Assembly: GCA_934693235.1 (NCBI GenBank)
Contig: CAKUUY010000003.1
Location: 62,001 to 126,000 of the forward strand
Length of the DNA: 64,000 nt
Direction of reading: 5' to 3'
DNA from: an uncultured Candidatus Melainabacteria bacterium
Lineage (GTDB): Bacteria; Cyanobacteriota; Vampirovibrionia; Gastranaerophilales; Gastranaerophilaceae
The notes beneath the pieces are model-generated. The model was not told the origin of the DNA. It worked only from the letters and a program-made list of their open reading frames with translations, and ran no database searches. Of this stretch, positions 50,949 through 61,104 are shown piece after piece; the stretch's first letter is position 1, and each line of letters begins with the position of its first letter. The translations under genes were made by a program, and so were the position numbers.

Positions 50949-53791
50949 GATTCTCCTACATTCATATCAACTACAAGTGGTACGGATAACGGTTGATTTA
51001 ATTCCATTGCCTCTTTTACCAATTTTGTAACGATATCTAATTCTGATTTTAAAACCTCGACCACAAGTTCATCGTGAACCTGTATTATCATTTTGGATTT
51101 AAGATTATTTTCTTTTAATTTTTTTGAAAACTCTATCATTGCAATTTTCATCAAGTCTGCAGCTGTTCCTTGCATCGGTTGATTAATTGCCGCGCGTTTG
51201 CCAAATTCTCTAATCATAGCGTTTGAGCTTGCAAGTTCTGTTTCAAGATACCTTTTCCGTCCAAAAATTGTTTCGACGTAACCATTTTTTTCGGCTTCTA
51301 AAACAGTTCCTTCCATATACGCTTTGACTCTTGGATAAGTTGCAAAGTATTTGTTTATAAATTCTTCTGCTTCTTTATTTGAAATTCCGATAGCTTTTGC
51401 CAAACCATATTTGCTTTGTCCGTATATAATTCCAAAGTTAACCGCTTTTGCTTTATAGCGCATTTCTTTTGTAACTTTTTCAACCGGAACTTCAAAAACT
51501 TTTGAAGCAGTTAATGTATGTACATCAATTTCATTGTTAAATGCTTCAGATAAATGTTTATCTCCTGTTATGTGAGCCAACAATCTTAGTTCAATTTGGG
51601 AGTAATCTGCGGATAAAATTAAATAATTTTTCTTGTCTTTAGGAACAAAAGCATTTCGGATTTTATTACCCTCTTCTGTTCTAGCTGGAATGTTTTGTAA
51701 ATTCGGATTAGAAGAAGATAAACGCCCAGTAGCTGTAACTGTTTGATTATAAGTCGTGTGTATTCTATTATCTTTCCTGTCTATAAGTTCCGGCAAAGCA
51801 TCCGTATAAGTTGATTTAAGTTTTGCATATTTTCTATAATCAAGGATTAATTGGGCAATTTCGTGTTCTTGTGCTAATTCTTCCAAAACTGCAGCACTAG
51901 TTGAATATGCCGCTTTCCCTCGTTTTTTCTTAGCTTTCAATCCCATTTTGTCAAATAATGTTTCACCAACTTGGCGTGGAGAATTTATGTTGAAAGGAGT
52001 TTCGGCAAGTTCATATATTTTTCCTTCAATTTTTGCTAAATTTTTGTTCATATATGAAGTTAGTTCATGTAAGTAATTTTCGTCTATAGAAACACCATTA
52101 AACTCCATATTTGCAAGTACAAATGTCAACGGAACTTCTATGTTATAAACAAGCTTTAATTCGTTTTCATCCAAATTATTTGACCAAAATTTGGTTAATT
52201 CTAAAACTATTGAAATTTCATCTGCAACAAAATCTAAGACAGCATTAATATTTGCATCTTCAAATTTAACCTGTTTTTTCTTAGATTTTTCAAATGGTGC
52301 ATATTGAGTTATTGCGTGGTTTAAATTTTCTAGAGCTTGAATATCTAATTCGTGATTTCTGTTAGTATCTTTGACATAGCTTGCCAAAACAGTATCAAAA
52401 ATTATTCCTTTGGCTTCTATTCCCAAGACTCTCAACACGTTGTATTCTGTCTTTGCGTCATGAGTTGTTTTTTTGATGTTTTCATCTTCAAATATCGGTT
52501 TTAAAGCACTAATCACTTCTTCCATTCGTAATTGGTTCTCGACGGATGTGTGGTTTATTGGAATATAATAGGTTTTTGAGGCTTTGTTTTCTTCGTCAAT
52601 TTTAATTCTGTCTTGTGCATTCAAACCAATTTGATATGCAAGAGAAATACCGATTAAGGATGAACTTACTGCATTTTTTACATTTGCATATAGTTTAAAA
52701 GCAATTAACGACTGTTGTTTCATTTCTTCAACCAGTTTTTGCAAATCAGTTGAATTAGTAATGCATTCCTTTTCTGTGTTGAAATCTGAACTTTTGTTAA
52801 TTTCATCGTTTACGGCTTCGGAGAAAAATCCTAATTGTACAGAGCCGTCAGCGTTGATTTGTTGGGTTTCTATCGGATCAGAATGTTCAACTTTGTCAAA
52901 AGAATACATGATTGAATTGATATTTTTAATAAACGTATAAAACTGCATTTTTTTCAAGAATTCAGTTACTTTTTTGATGTCAGGCAGTTCAACTTTAGTT
53001 TTGGCAAAATCAAAGTTGACATCCAAATCTCTAATAATTGTCGCTAAGTACTGACTTAATTTTGCTTGTTCAATTCCATTACAAATTTTTTCGCGAACAG
53101 ATTTTTCCGGAATGTTTTCGCAATCAGCTAAACAAGCATCTAAAGTTCCATAGCGCGCAAGAAGCTTTTGAGCAGTTTTTTCTCCAATTCCTTTAATTCC
53201 TGGAATACAATCGGATGTATCTCCGCGTAACCCTTTATAATCTATAACTTGGTTTGGATAAACCCCTAATTTTTCATAAATTTTATCCCAGTTATATTCG
53301 ATAAGTTCTCCGTTTTTGGGCAAGATAACCTTTATGCAACCGTCCTTGTCAACCAGTTGAAATGCATCTTGGTCGCCTGTTAAAATTAAAACTTTGTGAC
53401 CAAGTTCACAAGCCTCTTTAGAAATAGTTCCGATAACATCATCTGCTTCAAAACCCTCTTTTGTGTAAATCGGGATATTGAATGCGTGTAATCCTTCGTT
53501 AATCAAGCCCATTTGTACTCGCATCGGGTCAGGCATAGCAGAACGATTACATTTGTAGTCCGAAAATTTTTCGGTTCTAAATGTTTTGTGGCTCACATCA
53601 AATGCAACAGCAATTGCATCGGCTTTCAAATCTTCATTTTTCAGCAAATCAAAAATTGCTTTAAAAAAACCATAAACAGCCCAAGTTGGAGTTCCGTCCG
53701 AAGTTTTCATATTGGTTCTTTCAAGCGCGTAATACTGCCTGAAAGCTAGTGCATGTCCATCTATTAAAATTAAAGTTTTACTATTCCCCAT
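50933..53791 (-). CDS. polA: DNA polymerase I, proofreading site apparently lost
   Basis: A 952-residue Pol I. The 5'-3' exonuclease domain comes first (LIDGHALAFRQYYAL, KEGFEADDVIGTIS, LTGDQDAFQLV, GLRGDTSDCIPGIKGIGEKTA). The polymerase domain is complete (SADYSQIELRLLAHITGD, KAVNFGIIYGQS, QVHDELVVEV). The middle 3'-5' exonuclease domain lacks its metal residues: where DTE is expected the sequence is AFKLYANV, and KYD is KTE. So proofreading is probably absent, as in Taq-like and several other Pol I. The gene is followed by the small coupled gene. Confidence 0.95.
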   Translation of the reverse strand: MGNSKTLILIDGHALAFRQYYALERTNMKTSDGTPTWAVYGFFKAIFDLLKNEDLKADAIAVAFDVSHKTFRTEKFSDYKCNRSAMPDPMRVQMGLINEGLHAFNIPIYTKEGFEADDVIGTISKEACELGHKVLILTGDQDAFQLVDKDGCIKVILPKNGELIEYNWDKIYEKLGVYPNQVIDYKGLRGDTSDCIPGIKGIGEKTAQKLLARYGTLDACLADCENIPEKSVREKICNGIEQAKLSQYLATIIRDLDVNFDFAKTKVELPDIKKVTEFLKKMQFYTFIKNINSIMYSFDKVEHSDPIETQQINADGSVQLGFFSEAVNDEINKSSDFNTEKECITNSTDLQKLVEEMKQQSLIAFKLYANVKNAVSSSLIGISLAYQIGLNAQDRIKIDEENKASKTYYIPINHTSVENQLRMEEVISALKPIFEDENIKKTTHDAKTEYNVLRVLGIEAKGIIFDTVLASYVKDTNRNHELDIQALENLNHAITQYAPFEKSKKKQVKFEDANINAVLDFVADEISIVLELTKFWSNNLDENELKLVYNIEVPLTFVLANMEFNGVSIDENYLHELTSYMNKNLAKIEGKIYELAETPFNINSPRQVGETLFDKMGLKAKKKRGKAAYSTSAAVLEELAQEHEIAQLILDYRKYAKLKSTYTDALPELIDRKDNRIHTTYNQTVTATGRLSSSNPNLQNIPARTEEGNKIRNAFVPKDKKNYLILSADYSQIELRLLAHITGDKHLSEAFNNEIDVHTLTASKVFEVPVEKVTKEMRYKAKAVNFGIIYGQSKYGLAKAIGISNKEAEEFINKYFATYPRVKAYMEGTVLEAEKNGYVETIFGRKRYLETELASSNAMIREFGKRAAINQPMQGTAADLMKIAMIEFSKKLKENNLKSKMIIQVHDELVVEVLKSELDIVTKLVKEAMELNQPLSVPLVVDMNVGESWKEQ

Positions 53792-53830
53792 AAACTTATT
53801 TTCGCATAAAAAAGCGCCTCTGACAACTTG

Positions 53831-54157
53831 TTAAGTTAAAGTAATAGCTTTTAATATTTTATATATTTCTTCTACTTTATCTCTGTCGTCTTTTATTTCA
53901 TTAACAATTTTATGAATATCATCTAAAAGTTCATTTGTTGGCCTTAAATGTTCTACAGAAAAAAGTTCATCCAGAGAGATACCGAGACAATCAATAATTT
54001 TTTCCATTGTTTGAGCAGTCATAAAATTTTTGCCGGTTTCAATTCCAATAAGTGTAAAAGTTGAAATATTAACTTTTTCGGCCAATTTTTCCTGTGTCAA
54101 GCCTCTTTTTTGTCTTAAACGTTTTATTTTTGTGCCGATTTCTTTTTTTACATCCAT
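53831..54157 (-). CDS. XRE-family regulator
   Basis: A 108-residue protein: Cro/C1 HTH at residues about 10-65 (RLRQKRGLTQEKLAEKVNIS, FTLIGIETGKNF), then a short helix for dimerisation. It lies 39 bases upstream of polA on the same strand; its targets are unknown. Confidence 0.82.
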   Translation of the reverse strand: MDVKKEIGTKIKRLRQKRGLTQEKLAEKVNISTFTLIGIETGKNFMTAQTMEKIIDCLGISLDELFSVEHLRPTNELLDDIHKIVNEIKDDRDKVEEIYKILKAITLT

Positions 54158-54396
54158 TTTCTTATTTTACATTGCATTATCGATTTTTAAAATATTATTT
54201 AATTACAACAGTCGGGCAAATACTGTGGTTAAATGCAAGTATATGTGAAGAATTGTAAAGCCGTATTGTATTGATATTACTGTTTTTTAAAAAATAGTGT
54301 GATTAAAATCATGTTTCTTTGGCAATTTTTGAAATTAAAAATTTTTAGTATAGGAGTAGGGAAAATAAAATTTGTAGAAAATGAAAGGTGGTTATT

Positions 54397-54795
54397 ATGA
54401 CAACAATTATCGGATCAATTGCAGCTCCAAACAAAGGAGATTTTTCAAACAGAATGCAATGTGCAGGCGCTCAGATGAAGGAAAGTTTAAAAACAGGTCT
54501 AGCTGCAGGAGCAGTTGGAATTGGTGGTGCTGCAGTGGTTAAGCATGTGGCCAAAAATCCGAGACGTATGGTAAAAGTAGCTCAACTTTTTGATAAAGTT
54601 GTAGAAAAATTCCTTCCGCATGCTAATTTGAAAAAAATTGGTAAAAAATCGAAAGTCGCCATGGCTATCGGTGTTCCTCTTGCGCTTTTAACGTTAGCAA
54701 TTTCAGGAAATCATTGTTTTAGAGCCGGTCAAATTGATCAAAAATACACAGACAAAGCAAAGATTGAAGAACATCAAAAAGATATCTTAGCTTAA
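54397..54795 (+). CDS. Small Gly/Ala-rich membrane protein
   Basis: A 132-residue protein with two hydrophobic, Gly/Ala-rich segments (TGLAAGAVGIGGAAVV and VAMAIGVPLALLTLAISG) separated by a basic amphipathic region. No signal peptide and no recognised family; similar in style to those at 29028 and 61101. AAAGGTGG supports ATG 54397. A strong shared terminator follows. Confidence 0.65.
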   Translation: MTTIIGSIAAPNKGDFSNRMQCAGAQMKESLKTGLAAGAVGIGGAAVVKHVAKNPRRMVKVAQLFDKVVEKFLPHANLKKIGKKSKVAMAIGVPLALLTLAISGNHCFRAGQIDQKYTDKAKIEEHQKDILA

Positions 54796-54805
54796 ATATA
54801 TTCAA

Positions 54806-54836
54806 TAAAAATGGGAGGTTGCCCCTCCCATTTTTT
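54806..54836. terminator. Bidirectional terminator between the small membrane protein and clpX
   Basis: AAAAATGGGAGG and CCTCCCATTTTT form a 12-bp stem with a five-base loop and T-runs on both strands. Confidence 0.88.
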
Positions 54837-56142
54837 ATGCACTGATTTCTTTGTTGCTTTCGTCCTTAGTCGGAAGTGGTACAACCTCGGCATTTTTACG
54901 GTTTCTAACCATATCAGCCGTTACAACAAATTTTTTGATATCGTTTTTCGTTGGAACATCATACATAACATCAAGCATGATTTCTTCTACAATTGATTTT
55001 AAAGCTCGGGCACCGGTTTTACGTTTAATTGCTTCTTGTGCAATTAAGTCAATTGCTTCAGGTTCAAATTCCAAGTCAACGCCATCCATTTCCAATAAAC
55101 ATTTATATTGTTTTACAACAGCGTTTTTAGGCTCTGTCAAAATCATTTTCAATGTTTTTTCGTTCAATTGATCAAGAACAGCGTAAACAGGAACACGACC
55201 AATAAATTCAGGGATTAAACCGAATTTTAACAAGTCTTCCGGCTGCAATTTTTTCAACATTTTTGCGGCAGCGGCTTCTTTTTCTACCTGTGTCATCGGA
55301 GCTTTAGCGCCAAATCCTACAGATGTTCCTTCGCCGGCTCTGTGTTCTACGATTTTATCCAAACCTACAAATGCACCACCGACGATAAACAAGATATTTT
55401 TAGTATCAATTTCGATAAATTCCTGATGCGGATGTTTTCTTCCACCTTGAGGTGGTACGTGTGCAACAGTTCCCTCTATCATTTTTAATAACGCTTGTTG
55501 AACACCTTCACCAGAAACGTCTCTTGTTATTGATGTGTTTTCAGATTTTCTAGAAATTTTATCAATTTCGTCAATATAAATAATACCGCGTTCGGCTTTT
55601 GCAGAATCAAATTCCGCATTTTGATACAATCTTAACAAGATGTTTTCAACGTCATCACCAACATAACCGGCTTCAGTTAGTGTTGTAGCATCTGCAACCG
55701 CAAACGGAACATCTAACATCTTAGCCAAAGTTTGTGCCAATAAAGTCTTACCTGAACCAGTAGGACCTACAAGTAAAATATTGGATTTTTGAATTTCTAT
55801 AGCATCTTTATCAGCTTCTTTGTTGTGTTTTAAACGTTTGTAGTGGTTGTAAACTGCTACTGACAATACCTTTTTCGCATCATCTTGCCCAACAATATAT
55901 TCGTCAAGATAGGCTTTAATTTCGTGAGGTTTTGGGATAGGTTTTTCTTCTGCAGTAGCTTCTACGTCTTCGCCACCCTCTTTATCTTTGTTTTCGAAAA
56001 ATTCTTCATCCAGAATTTGGTTACAAAGTTCAACACATTCATCGCAAATGTAAACCTCAGGACCGGCAATTAATTTCTTAACTTGATCCTGCGATTTTCC
56101 GCAAAATGAACATTTTAATCTACTATCATCATGTTTTGGCAT
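54835..56142 (-). CDS. clpX: ATP-dependent Clp protease ATP-binding subunit ClpX
   Basis: A 435-residue AAA+ unfoldase. The N-terminal zinc finger (CSFCGKSQ ... CDECVELC) binds substrates and adaptors. GPTGSGKTLLAQTLA is Walker A, IIYIDEIDKI Walker B, and LIPEFIGRVPV and TGARALKSIVEEIM the sensor region. It feeds proteins into ClpP, whose gene lies just upstream. ATG 56142 gives the usual N-terminus; a TTG at 56178 with AAAGGA upstream is a possible alternative start. Confidence 0.97.
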   Translation of the reverse strand: MPKHDDSRLKCSFCGKSQDQVKKLIAGPEVYICDECVELCNQILDEEFFENKDKEGGEDVEATAEEKPIPKPHEIKAYLDEYIVGQDDAKKVLSVAVYNHYKRLKHNKEADKDAIEIQKSNILLVGPTGSGKTLLAQTLAKMLDVPFAVADATTLTEAGYVGDDVENILLRLYQNAEFDSAKAERGIIYIDEIDKISRKSENTSITRDVSGEGVQQALLKMIEGTVAHVPPQGGRKHPHQEFIEIDTKNILFIVGGAFVGLDKIVEHRAGEGTSVGFGAKAPMTQVEKEAAAAKMLKKLQPEDLLKFGLIPEFIGRVPVYAVLDQLNEKTLKMILTEPKNAVVKQYKCLLEMDGVDLEFEPEAIDLIAQEAIKRKTGARALKSIVEEIMLDVMYDVPTKNDIKKFVVTADMVRNRKNAEVVPLPTKDESNKEISA

Positions 56143-56198
56143 GTTTTTATACCATTTACCTTGCAAAGTGAATTCCAAGGTAATTCCTTTCTTTTTAA

Positions 56199-56789
56199 CT
56201 ACTTAATAGCGTCTCTTGATACAACTTTATCAATCATACCGTATTCCAAAGCTTCAGCCGGAGTCATGATATAATCTCTGTCTGTATCTTTTTCAATTTT
56301 TTTAATTGATTGTCCTGTGTTAGAAGCTAAAATTTCGTTCAACGATTTTTTTATTCTCAAAATTTCAGCGGCTTGGATTTCAATATCAGTAGCTTGACCT
56401 TGCGCTCCACCTAAAGGTTGGTGAATTAACACTCTTGAGTGAGGTAAAGCCATTCTTTTCCCTTTTGTACCTGATGACAATAGAAAAGCACCCATTGACG
56501 CAGCTTGACCTAAACAAATTGTAGATACGTCAGCTCTGATATGTTGCATTGTGTCATATATAGCAAAACCTGCTGTAACAGAGCCTCCAGGGCTATTGAT
56601 GTACAACATAATATCTTTTTCAGGGTTTTCGCTATCCAATAACAATAACTGAGCTACAACTAAATTTGCAACCATATCATCAATTGGAGTGCCTAGGAAA
56701 ATAATTCTTTCTCTCAACAATCTTGAGAAGATATCGAACGAACGTTCTCCTCTGCTTGATTGTTCTACTACTACAGGTACAAAACTCAT
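56199..56789 (-). CDS. clpP: ATP-dependent Clp protease proteolytic subunit
   Basis: A complete 196-residue serine peptidase. The catalytic Ser lies in GQAASMGAFLLSSG, the His in LPHSRVLIHQPLGG, and the Asp follows in the C-terminal part. The N-terminus (PVVVEQSSRGERSFDIFSRLL) is typical. It is in the order tig-clpP-clpX, the common arrangement. Confidence 0.98.
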   Translation of the reverse strand: MSFVPVVVEQSSRGERSFDIFSRLLRERIIFLGTPIDDMVANLVVAQLLLLDSENPEKDIMLYINSPGGSVTAGFAIYDTMQHIRADVSTICLGQAASMGAFLLSSGTKGKRMALPHSRVLIHQPLGGAQGQATDIEIQAAEILRIKKSLNEILASNTGQSIKKIEKDTDRDYIMTPAEALEYGMIDKVVSRDAIK

Positions 56790-56891
56790 TTTTTTCTCCT
56801 TATAACATTATTATAAATTTCTTTATTATATTAATCAAATAATGTGCCGTAGTAAATACGGCACATATATTATTTTTTCTTATTTGGTAAA

Positions 56892-58184
56892 CTATTTGAT
56901 TTCAACTTTGTTGTTTTCCATCAAAAATTCTCTAACTTTGTCATTCATTGCTTGTTGAGAAATAGAAGCCAAAATTTCAGGATTTTGACCTAGTTGTTTA
57001 ATTAAATCTTGAGGTTTAAGACCATAAGCAGCTCCTAATTGAGCGAATTTTGCTTCTAAATCTTTTTGTTCGAGTTTAATGTTTTCTTCTTTTGCAATTT
57101 TATCGATTACTAAAGAGTTTTTAATTCTTACAAGAGCATCTTCATCCAAGTTTTTCAGCAATTGATCTTCGCCTTGAGCTTTTACCAACGCATCCCAATT
57201 GATGCCTTGAGCAGCAAGTCTTTGGGTATATTCTTCTTTCAAAGAATGCGCTTCTCTGTCAATCATTGATTGAGGTATGTCAACTTTTGCAGCATCAATA
57301 ACAGCTTTGAATACTTCATTTTCAGAGTTAATTTTGTTAGTTCTTTCTCTTTGAGATTCTAGATATTGTTGAATATCTGCTTTCAATTCATCAACTGTTT
57401 TAAAGTTCCCAACTTTTTGAGCAAATTCGTCATTAAGTTCAGGCATTTTCTTTTCTTTAATTTCATTGATTTTAATTTTGAAAGTTGCCGGTTGACCTTT
57501 TAATTTTTCATCATGATAATCTTCTGGGAAGCTTACTTTGATATCAAATTCGTCATTTAGATTTTTGCCAACCAATTGTTCTGCAAAACCTGGTATAAAG
57601 TTTGAATGAGCTAAATCTAGCGGATAATTTTTAGCATCTCCACCTACGATTTTTTCTCCATTTGCAGTGCCTTCAAAATCAATTACTGCTATATCTGTTT
57701 CTTTTGTAGGTCTGTTGATAACTGTTTCTTGAGTGCTGTGTTGTTCCAACAATCTGTCAATTGATTTTTGCATAGCATCTTCTTCTACTGGAGAGTCTTT
57801 AACTTCCAATGTCAAACCTTTATATTGCCCTAATGTTACTTCCGGTCTAAGTTCTGCTTTTGCTGTAACAGTTAAATCTTCACCGATGTTGAAGTTATAG
57901 TTTGTAATGTATGGTTGAGCAACCAAATCAAGATTGTTGTCAACAACTGCTTGGTTAATTGCTTTTGGCATCAAGTTTTCAATAGCTTCTTGTTTAATTC
58001 TTTCAGTTCCAACGTGTCTTTCAACTACAGCACGAGGAGCTTTACCTTTTCTGAAACCATCAATATTTACATATTTTGAAATAGTGCTAACTGCTTTGTT
58101 ATATGCATCTGCAGCATCTTTTGCAGGAATTGTAATATCTAATTTTACAACATTTTCTTTTTCTTTTTCTAAAGTTACTTTCAT
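56892..58184 (-). CDS. tig: Trigger factor
   Basis: A 430-residue ribosome-bound chaperone. The N-terminal ribosome-binding domain has DGFRKGKAPRAVVERHVG (the FRxGxxP loop). The FKBP-like PPIase domain (AVIDFEGTANGEKIVGG, FIPGFAEQLVGKN) is next, and the helical substrate arms follow. AAAAAGG supports ATG 58184; the frame is open upstream to 58229. It is first in tig-clpP-clpX. Confidence 0.96.
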   Translation of the reverse strand: MKVTLEKEKENVVKLDITIPAKDAADAYNKAVSTISKYVNIDGFRKGKAPRAVVERHVGTERIKQEAIENLMPKAINQAVVDNNLDLVAQPYITNYNFNIGEDLTVTAKAELRPEVTLGQYKGLTLEVKDSPVEEDAMQKSIDRLLEQHSTQETVINRPTKETDIAVIDFEGTANGEKIVGGDAKNYPLDLAHSNFIPGFAEQLVGKNLNDEFDIKVSFPEDYHDEKLKGQPATFKIKINEIKEKKMPELNDEFAQKVGNFKTVDELKADIQQYLESQRERTNKINSENEVFKAVIDAAKVDIPQSMIDREAHSLKEEYTQRLAAQGINWDALVKAQGEDQLLKNLDEDALVRIKNSLVIDKIAKEENIKLEQKDLEAKFAQLGAAYGLKPQDLIKQLGQNPEILASISQQAMNDKVREFLMENNKVEIK

Positions 58185-58274
58185 TTTACCTTTTTCCTTT
58201 ATATATATTAATACATGTGCCATAATCATACCTCAAAAAAGATTTTGTGCAAGTTTTCATGATATAATCGGAGC

Positions 58275-58958
58275 ATGGTAAAATTAATTAACGAGAAAAA
58301 TATAGACATTTTGTCGAATATTGCATATTCAATGATGCATGTGCAAGAAAGATTTACTCATATTTATGAATATAATAATCCTAAAATTTTTCCGTGCATC
58401 TATGTAATGTGGCATGCAAATCAGTTTCTCGTATATGGGATTGAAGATAAGGCTCATTTGAGTATTTTAATCAGCAATTCCAAAGATGGTGAAATTGTCG
58501 CAAGAGCGGTTGCGAAAATGGGGTTTAAAGTTGTTAGAGGTTCTTCAGGTAAAAAAGGGGCTGTTGAATCGACAATGCAAATGCTTCATCGTCTTAAAGA
58601 TGGAGAATGTGTTGGAATTATGGTTGATGGACCGAGCGGTCCATTACATAAGGTTAAAAATGGAGCTATAAAGCTTGCTCAGATATCTGGAGCTCCGATT
58701 ATCCCTGCGTATTGGTATTCACCTCAAAAAACTTTTATCAGTTTACCATCGTGGGATAAGATGAAAACACCGTTTGGAGATTGTAATATACTGAATATCT
58801 ACGGAGAACCGATTTACGTAAATTCAGAAGCTACTAGTGAAGAACTTGCTCAGGTACGAGATGAAGTAAAAACACAACTTTTAAAATTAGAAGAAGTTGC
58901 GCCTAAAATTTACAATGAGGCAAAAAAACAAAAAAGATGGAAAAAGAGAAAACAATAA
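58275..58958 (+). CDS. DUF374 lysophospholipid acyltransferase-like protein
   Basis: A 227-residue protein of the DUF374 family, related to lipid acyltransferases. IYVMWHANQ holds the usual His, SKDGEIVARAVAKMGFKVVRGSS the core, and IMVDGPSGPLHKVKNGAIKLAQISGAPIIP the conserved acceptor-site stretch. It probably acylates a lipid A- or lysophospholipid-type substrate. It overlaps the next gene by 22 bases. Confidence 0.85.
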   Translation: MVKLINEKNIDILSNIAYSMMHVQERFTHIYEYNNPKIFPCIYVMWHANQFLVYGIEDKAHLSILISNSKDGEIVARAVAKMGFKVVRGSSGKKGAVESTMQMLHRLKDGECVGIMVDGPSGPLHKVKNGAIKLAQISGAPIIPAYWYSPQKTFISLPSWDKMKTPFGDCNILNIYGEPIYVNSEATSEELAQVRDEVKTQLLKLEEVAPKIYNEAKKQKRWKKRKQ

Positions 58959-59758
58959 ATGTTTCTGCTATACAAATGTGTGCAGAAATTGCGAATAAAA
59001 AAGCTAATTTTGAAAAAGTTAAGAAAATTGTTAACAGGGATGTAAGCGATGATGCTGATATTATCATACTTCCGGAAGTTTGGAATGTTGGTTGGTCGCC
59101 AAAACATTTTAGAGAAAATGCTGAAGAAATTCAAACAAGTGAGACAATTGATTTTCTTTCTGAGATTGCGAAAAATAAAAAAAGTTGGGTTATTGGTGGA
59201 AGTTTTATAACTGAAATAAACGGGCATTACTATAATACTTGTCCTGTGCTAAATCGGCATGGAGAATTGATTGCAACTTATTCAAAAAATCATCTGTTTT
59301 CATATTATGGATGTGATGAGGGAAAATATGTCGAAGTTGGAGAGTATCCAGTAATGGTAGATATTGAGGGAGTCAAGACAGGTTTGACAATTTGTTACGA
59401 TATAAGGTTCCCTGAAATATACAGAGCATACAGAAAAGCAGGTGCGGATTTGTTGGTAAATTGTGCTGCTTGGGGACTTAAAAAACCTGTTCCTTGGGAA
59501 TGTATGACAAGATGCAGAGCAGTTGAAAACCAAGCTTATATGATTGCTTTAACCCAATCCGGCTATATTGAAAACGATGAATGGAATATAGGGCATTCTA
59601 GAATTATTGACTATAAAGGTGAATCGCTTATTGAAATAAAAGATCAAAAAGAGGGTGCAATGAACGTGATTCTTGATTTTACTCCGATGTATGATTTTAG
59701 AAAAAAATGTGCTTGTATTAATGATATTAGGGAAACATATGAGGTAAAAAGAGTATGA
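58937..59758 (+). CDS. Carbon-nitrogen hydrolase (nitrilase superfamily)
   Basis: A 273-residue amidase-type enzyme. The Glu-Lys-Cys triad is at LPEVWN, YSKNHLF and GLTICYDIRFPE. The closest group is omega-amidase / NIT2-like, which hydrolyse 2-oxoacid amides, but the substrate is not set by these motifs. It overlaps both neighbours and so shares their transcript. Confidence 0.9.
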   Translation: MEKEKTINVSAIQMCAEIANKKANFEKVKKIVNRDVSDDADIIILPEVWNVGWSPKHFRENAEEIQTSETIDFLSEIAKNKKSWVIGGSFITEINGHYYNTCPVLNRHGELIATYSKNHLFSYYGCDEGKYVEVGEYPVMVDIEGVKTGLTICYDIRFPEIYRAYRKAGADLLVNCAAWGLKKPVPWECMTRCRAVENQAYMIALTQSGYIENDEWNIGHSRIIDYKGESLIEIKDQKEGAMNVILDFTPMYDFRKKCACINDIRETYEVKRV

Positions 59759-61104
59759 GAAACTGGGTAAAATTATTTATTTGTTTAACAGTCTTTTTAA
59801 GTGTGCAATGTGTTGCGTTTGCAAATTCAATTGATAAAACAATTGCTCAATCAGGTATAAATAAGGATGGCATCTCTATTTCCATAAAAGATGTTGAAAA
59901 TGGGAAAGTAGTGTATGAACGTAATGCTAAAAAACCATCAATGCCGGCTTCTACTCTAAAAATTGTTACTCTTGCTGCTTCACTTGATACGTTAGGCAAG
60001 GATTACAAGTTCTCAACAAAATTATATAAAAATACGAATAATGAACTTTTCTTAAAACTGGCTGCGGATCCGTTTTTGGCATCTTCTGATTTAAATAAAA
60101 TATTTAAAACTGCTGTTGAGAGTAAAAAAATAATATCTCCAAAATTTATATATGTAGATGACTATGTTTTCGATAGTATCGAGTGGGGTGAGGGGTGGCA
60201 ATGGGACGATGACTTGAATCCTTTAATGCAAAAGTTTAGTTCATATAATATTGATAGAAACTTGATAGGAATAACGATTGCACCGACAAATTTGAATGCT
60301 CCGGCATATATATTTACATCAAAGTTTTACCCGATTACATTCATGAATCTTGTGACAACAGGAAATGAAAACGATATTTCTATAAGCCGAAACAATTCAA
60401 TATCTCCTGATATAATTACGCTTGAAGGTACAATAAAAAAACAGGAAGTAGTTTTAATACCGGTAAATCATCCTAAAAGATATTTTATTTTAAGAATGGA
60501 AGAAGCTATTCGTGCAGCTAAAATGGATTATTATGGAAAGTTTGCACAAAGAAAATTGCCAATTGCAAATGTTTATTTAGTTGCACAGGCTGATCATGAT
60601 ATGTCAGATGCGATTGTTTCAATATTAAAAAACAGTGATAATTTTGTTGCAGAAACTGTTTTTAAATTAGCCGGTGGAAAATTTGTTAATAATACAGGTT
60701 CTCTCGCTAATTCTCAAAAAATGCTTAATAATTATTTTGAAAAACTTTCATTAAATGCAGAAGATATAAAAATTGTAGATGGTAGCGGAGTTTCTAAAAA
60801 TAATCTAATGACAACAAGTTTTATGACAGATTTTCTATCTAAGCCTGAAGTTATTAACTCAATAAAATCAGAACTCCCTACAGCGGGTGAGGGAACTCTT
60901 AAAAATAGAATGCTTTATTTTAAAGATAATTTGAGAGCCAAGACAGGAACTTTATCCGATGTAAGCGCGATAACAGGATATTTGACGTCAAGAAACGGCA
61001 AATTGTACGCTTTTGATATTATGATTAATGATCCGAAGTCTAAGTCAGGCGATAAAAAATCATTGGAAGAATACATTCTAAGAGATATTTATACTGATTA
61101 TTAA
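59755..61104 (+). CDS. dacB: D-alanyl-D-alanine carboxypeptidase (PBP4/DacB family)
   Basis: A 449-residue class C penicillin-binding protein. Signal peptide (LFICLTVFLSVQCVAFA). PASTLKI holds the SxxK nucleophile, DGSGVSKNNLM the SxN-type motif and RAKTGTLSD the KTG. It acts in the periplasm, trimming or cleaving peptidoglycan peptides. It overlaps the hydrolase gene by four bases (ATGA). Confidence 0.93.
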   Translation: MRNWVKLFICLTVFLSVQCVAFANSIDKTIAQSGINKDGISISIKDVENGKVVYERNAKKPSMPASTLKIVTLAASLDTLGKDYKFSTKLYKNTNNELFLKLAADPFLASSDLNKIFKTAVESKKIISPKFIYVDDYVFDSIEWGEGWQWDDDLNPLMQKFSSYNIDRNLIGITIAPTNLNAPAYIFTSKFYPITFMNLVTTGNENDISISRNNSISPDIITLEGTIKKQEVVLIPVNHPKRYFILRMEEAIRAAKMDYYGKFAQRKLPIANVYLVAQADHDMSDAIVSILKNSDNFVAETVFKLAGGKFVNNTGSLANSQKMLNNYFEKLSLNAEDIKIVDGSGVSKNNLMTTSFMTDFLSKPEVINSIKSELPTAGEGTLKNRMLYFKDNLRAKTGTLSDVSAITGYLTSRNGKLYAFDIMINDPKSKSGDKKSLEEYILRDIYTDY

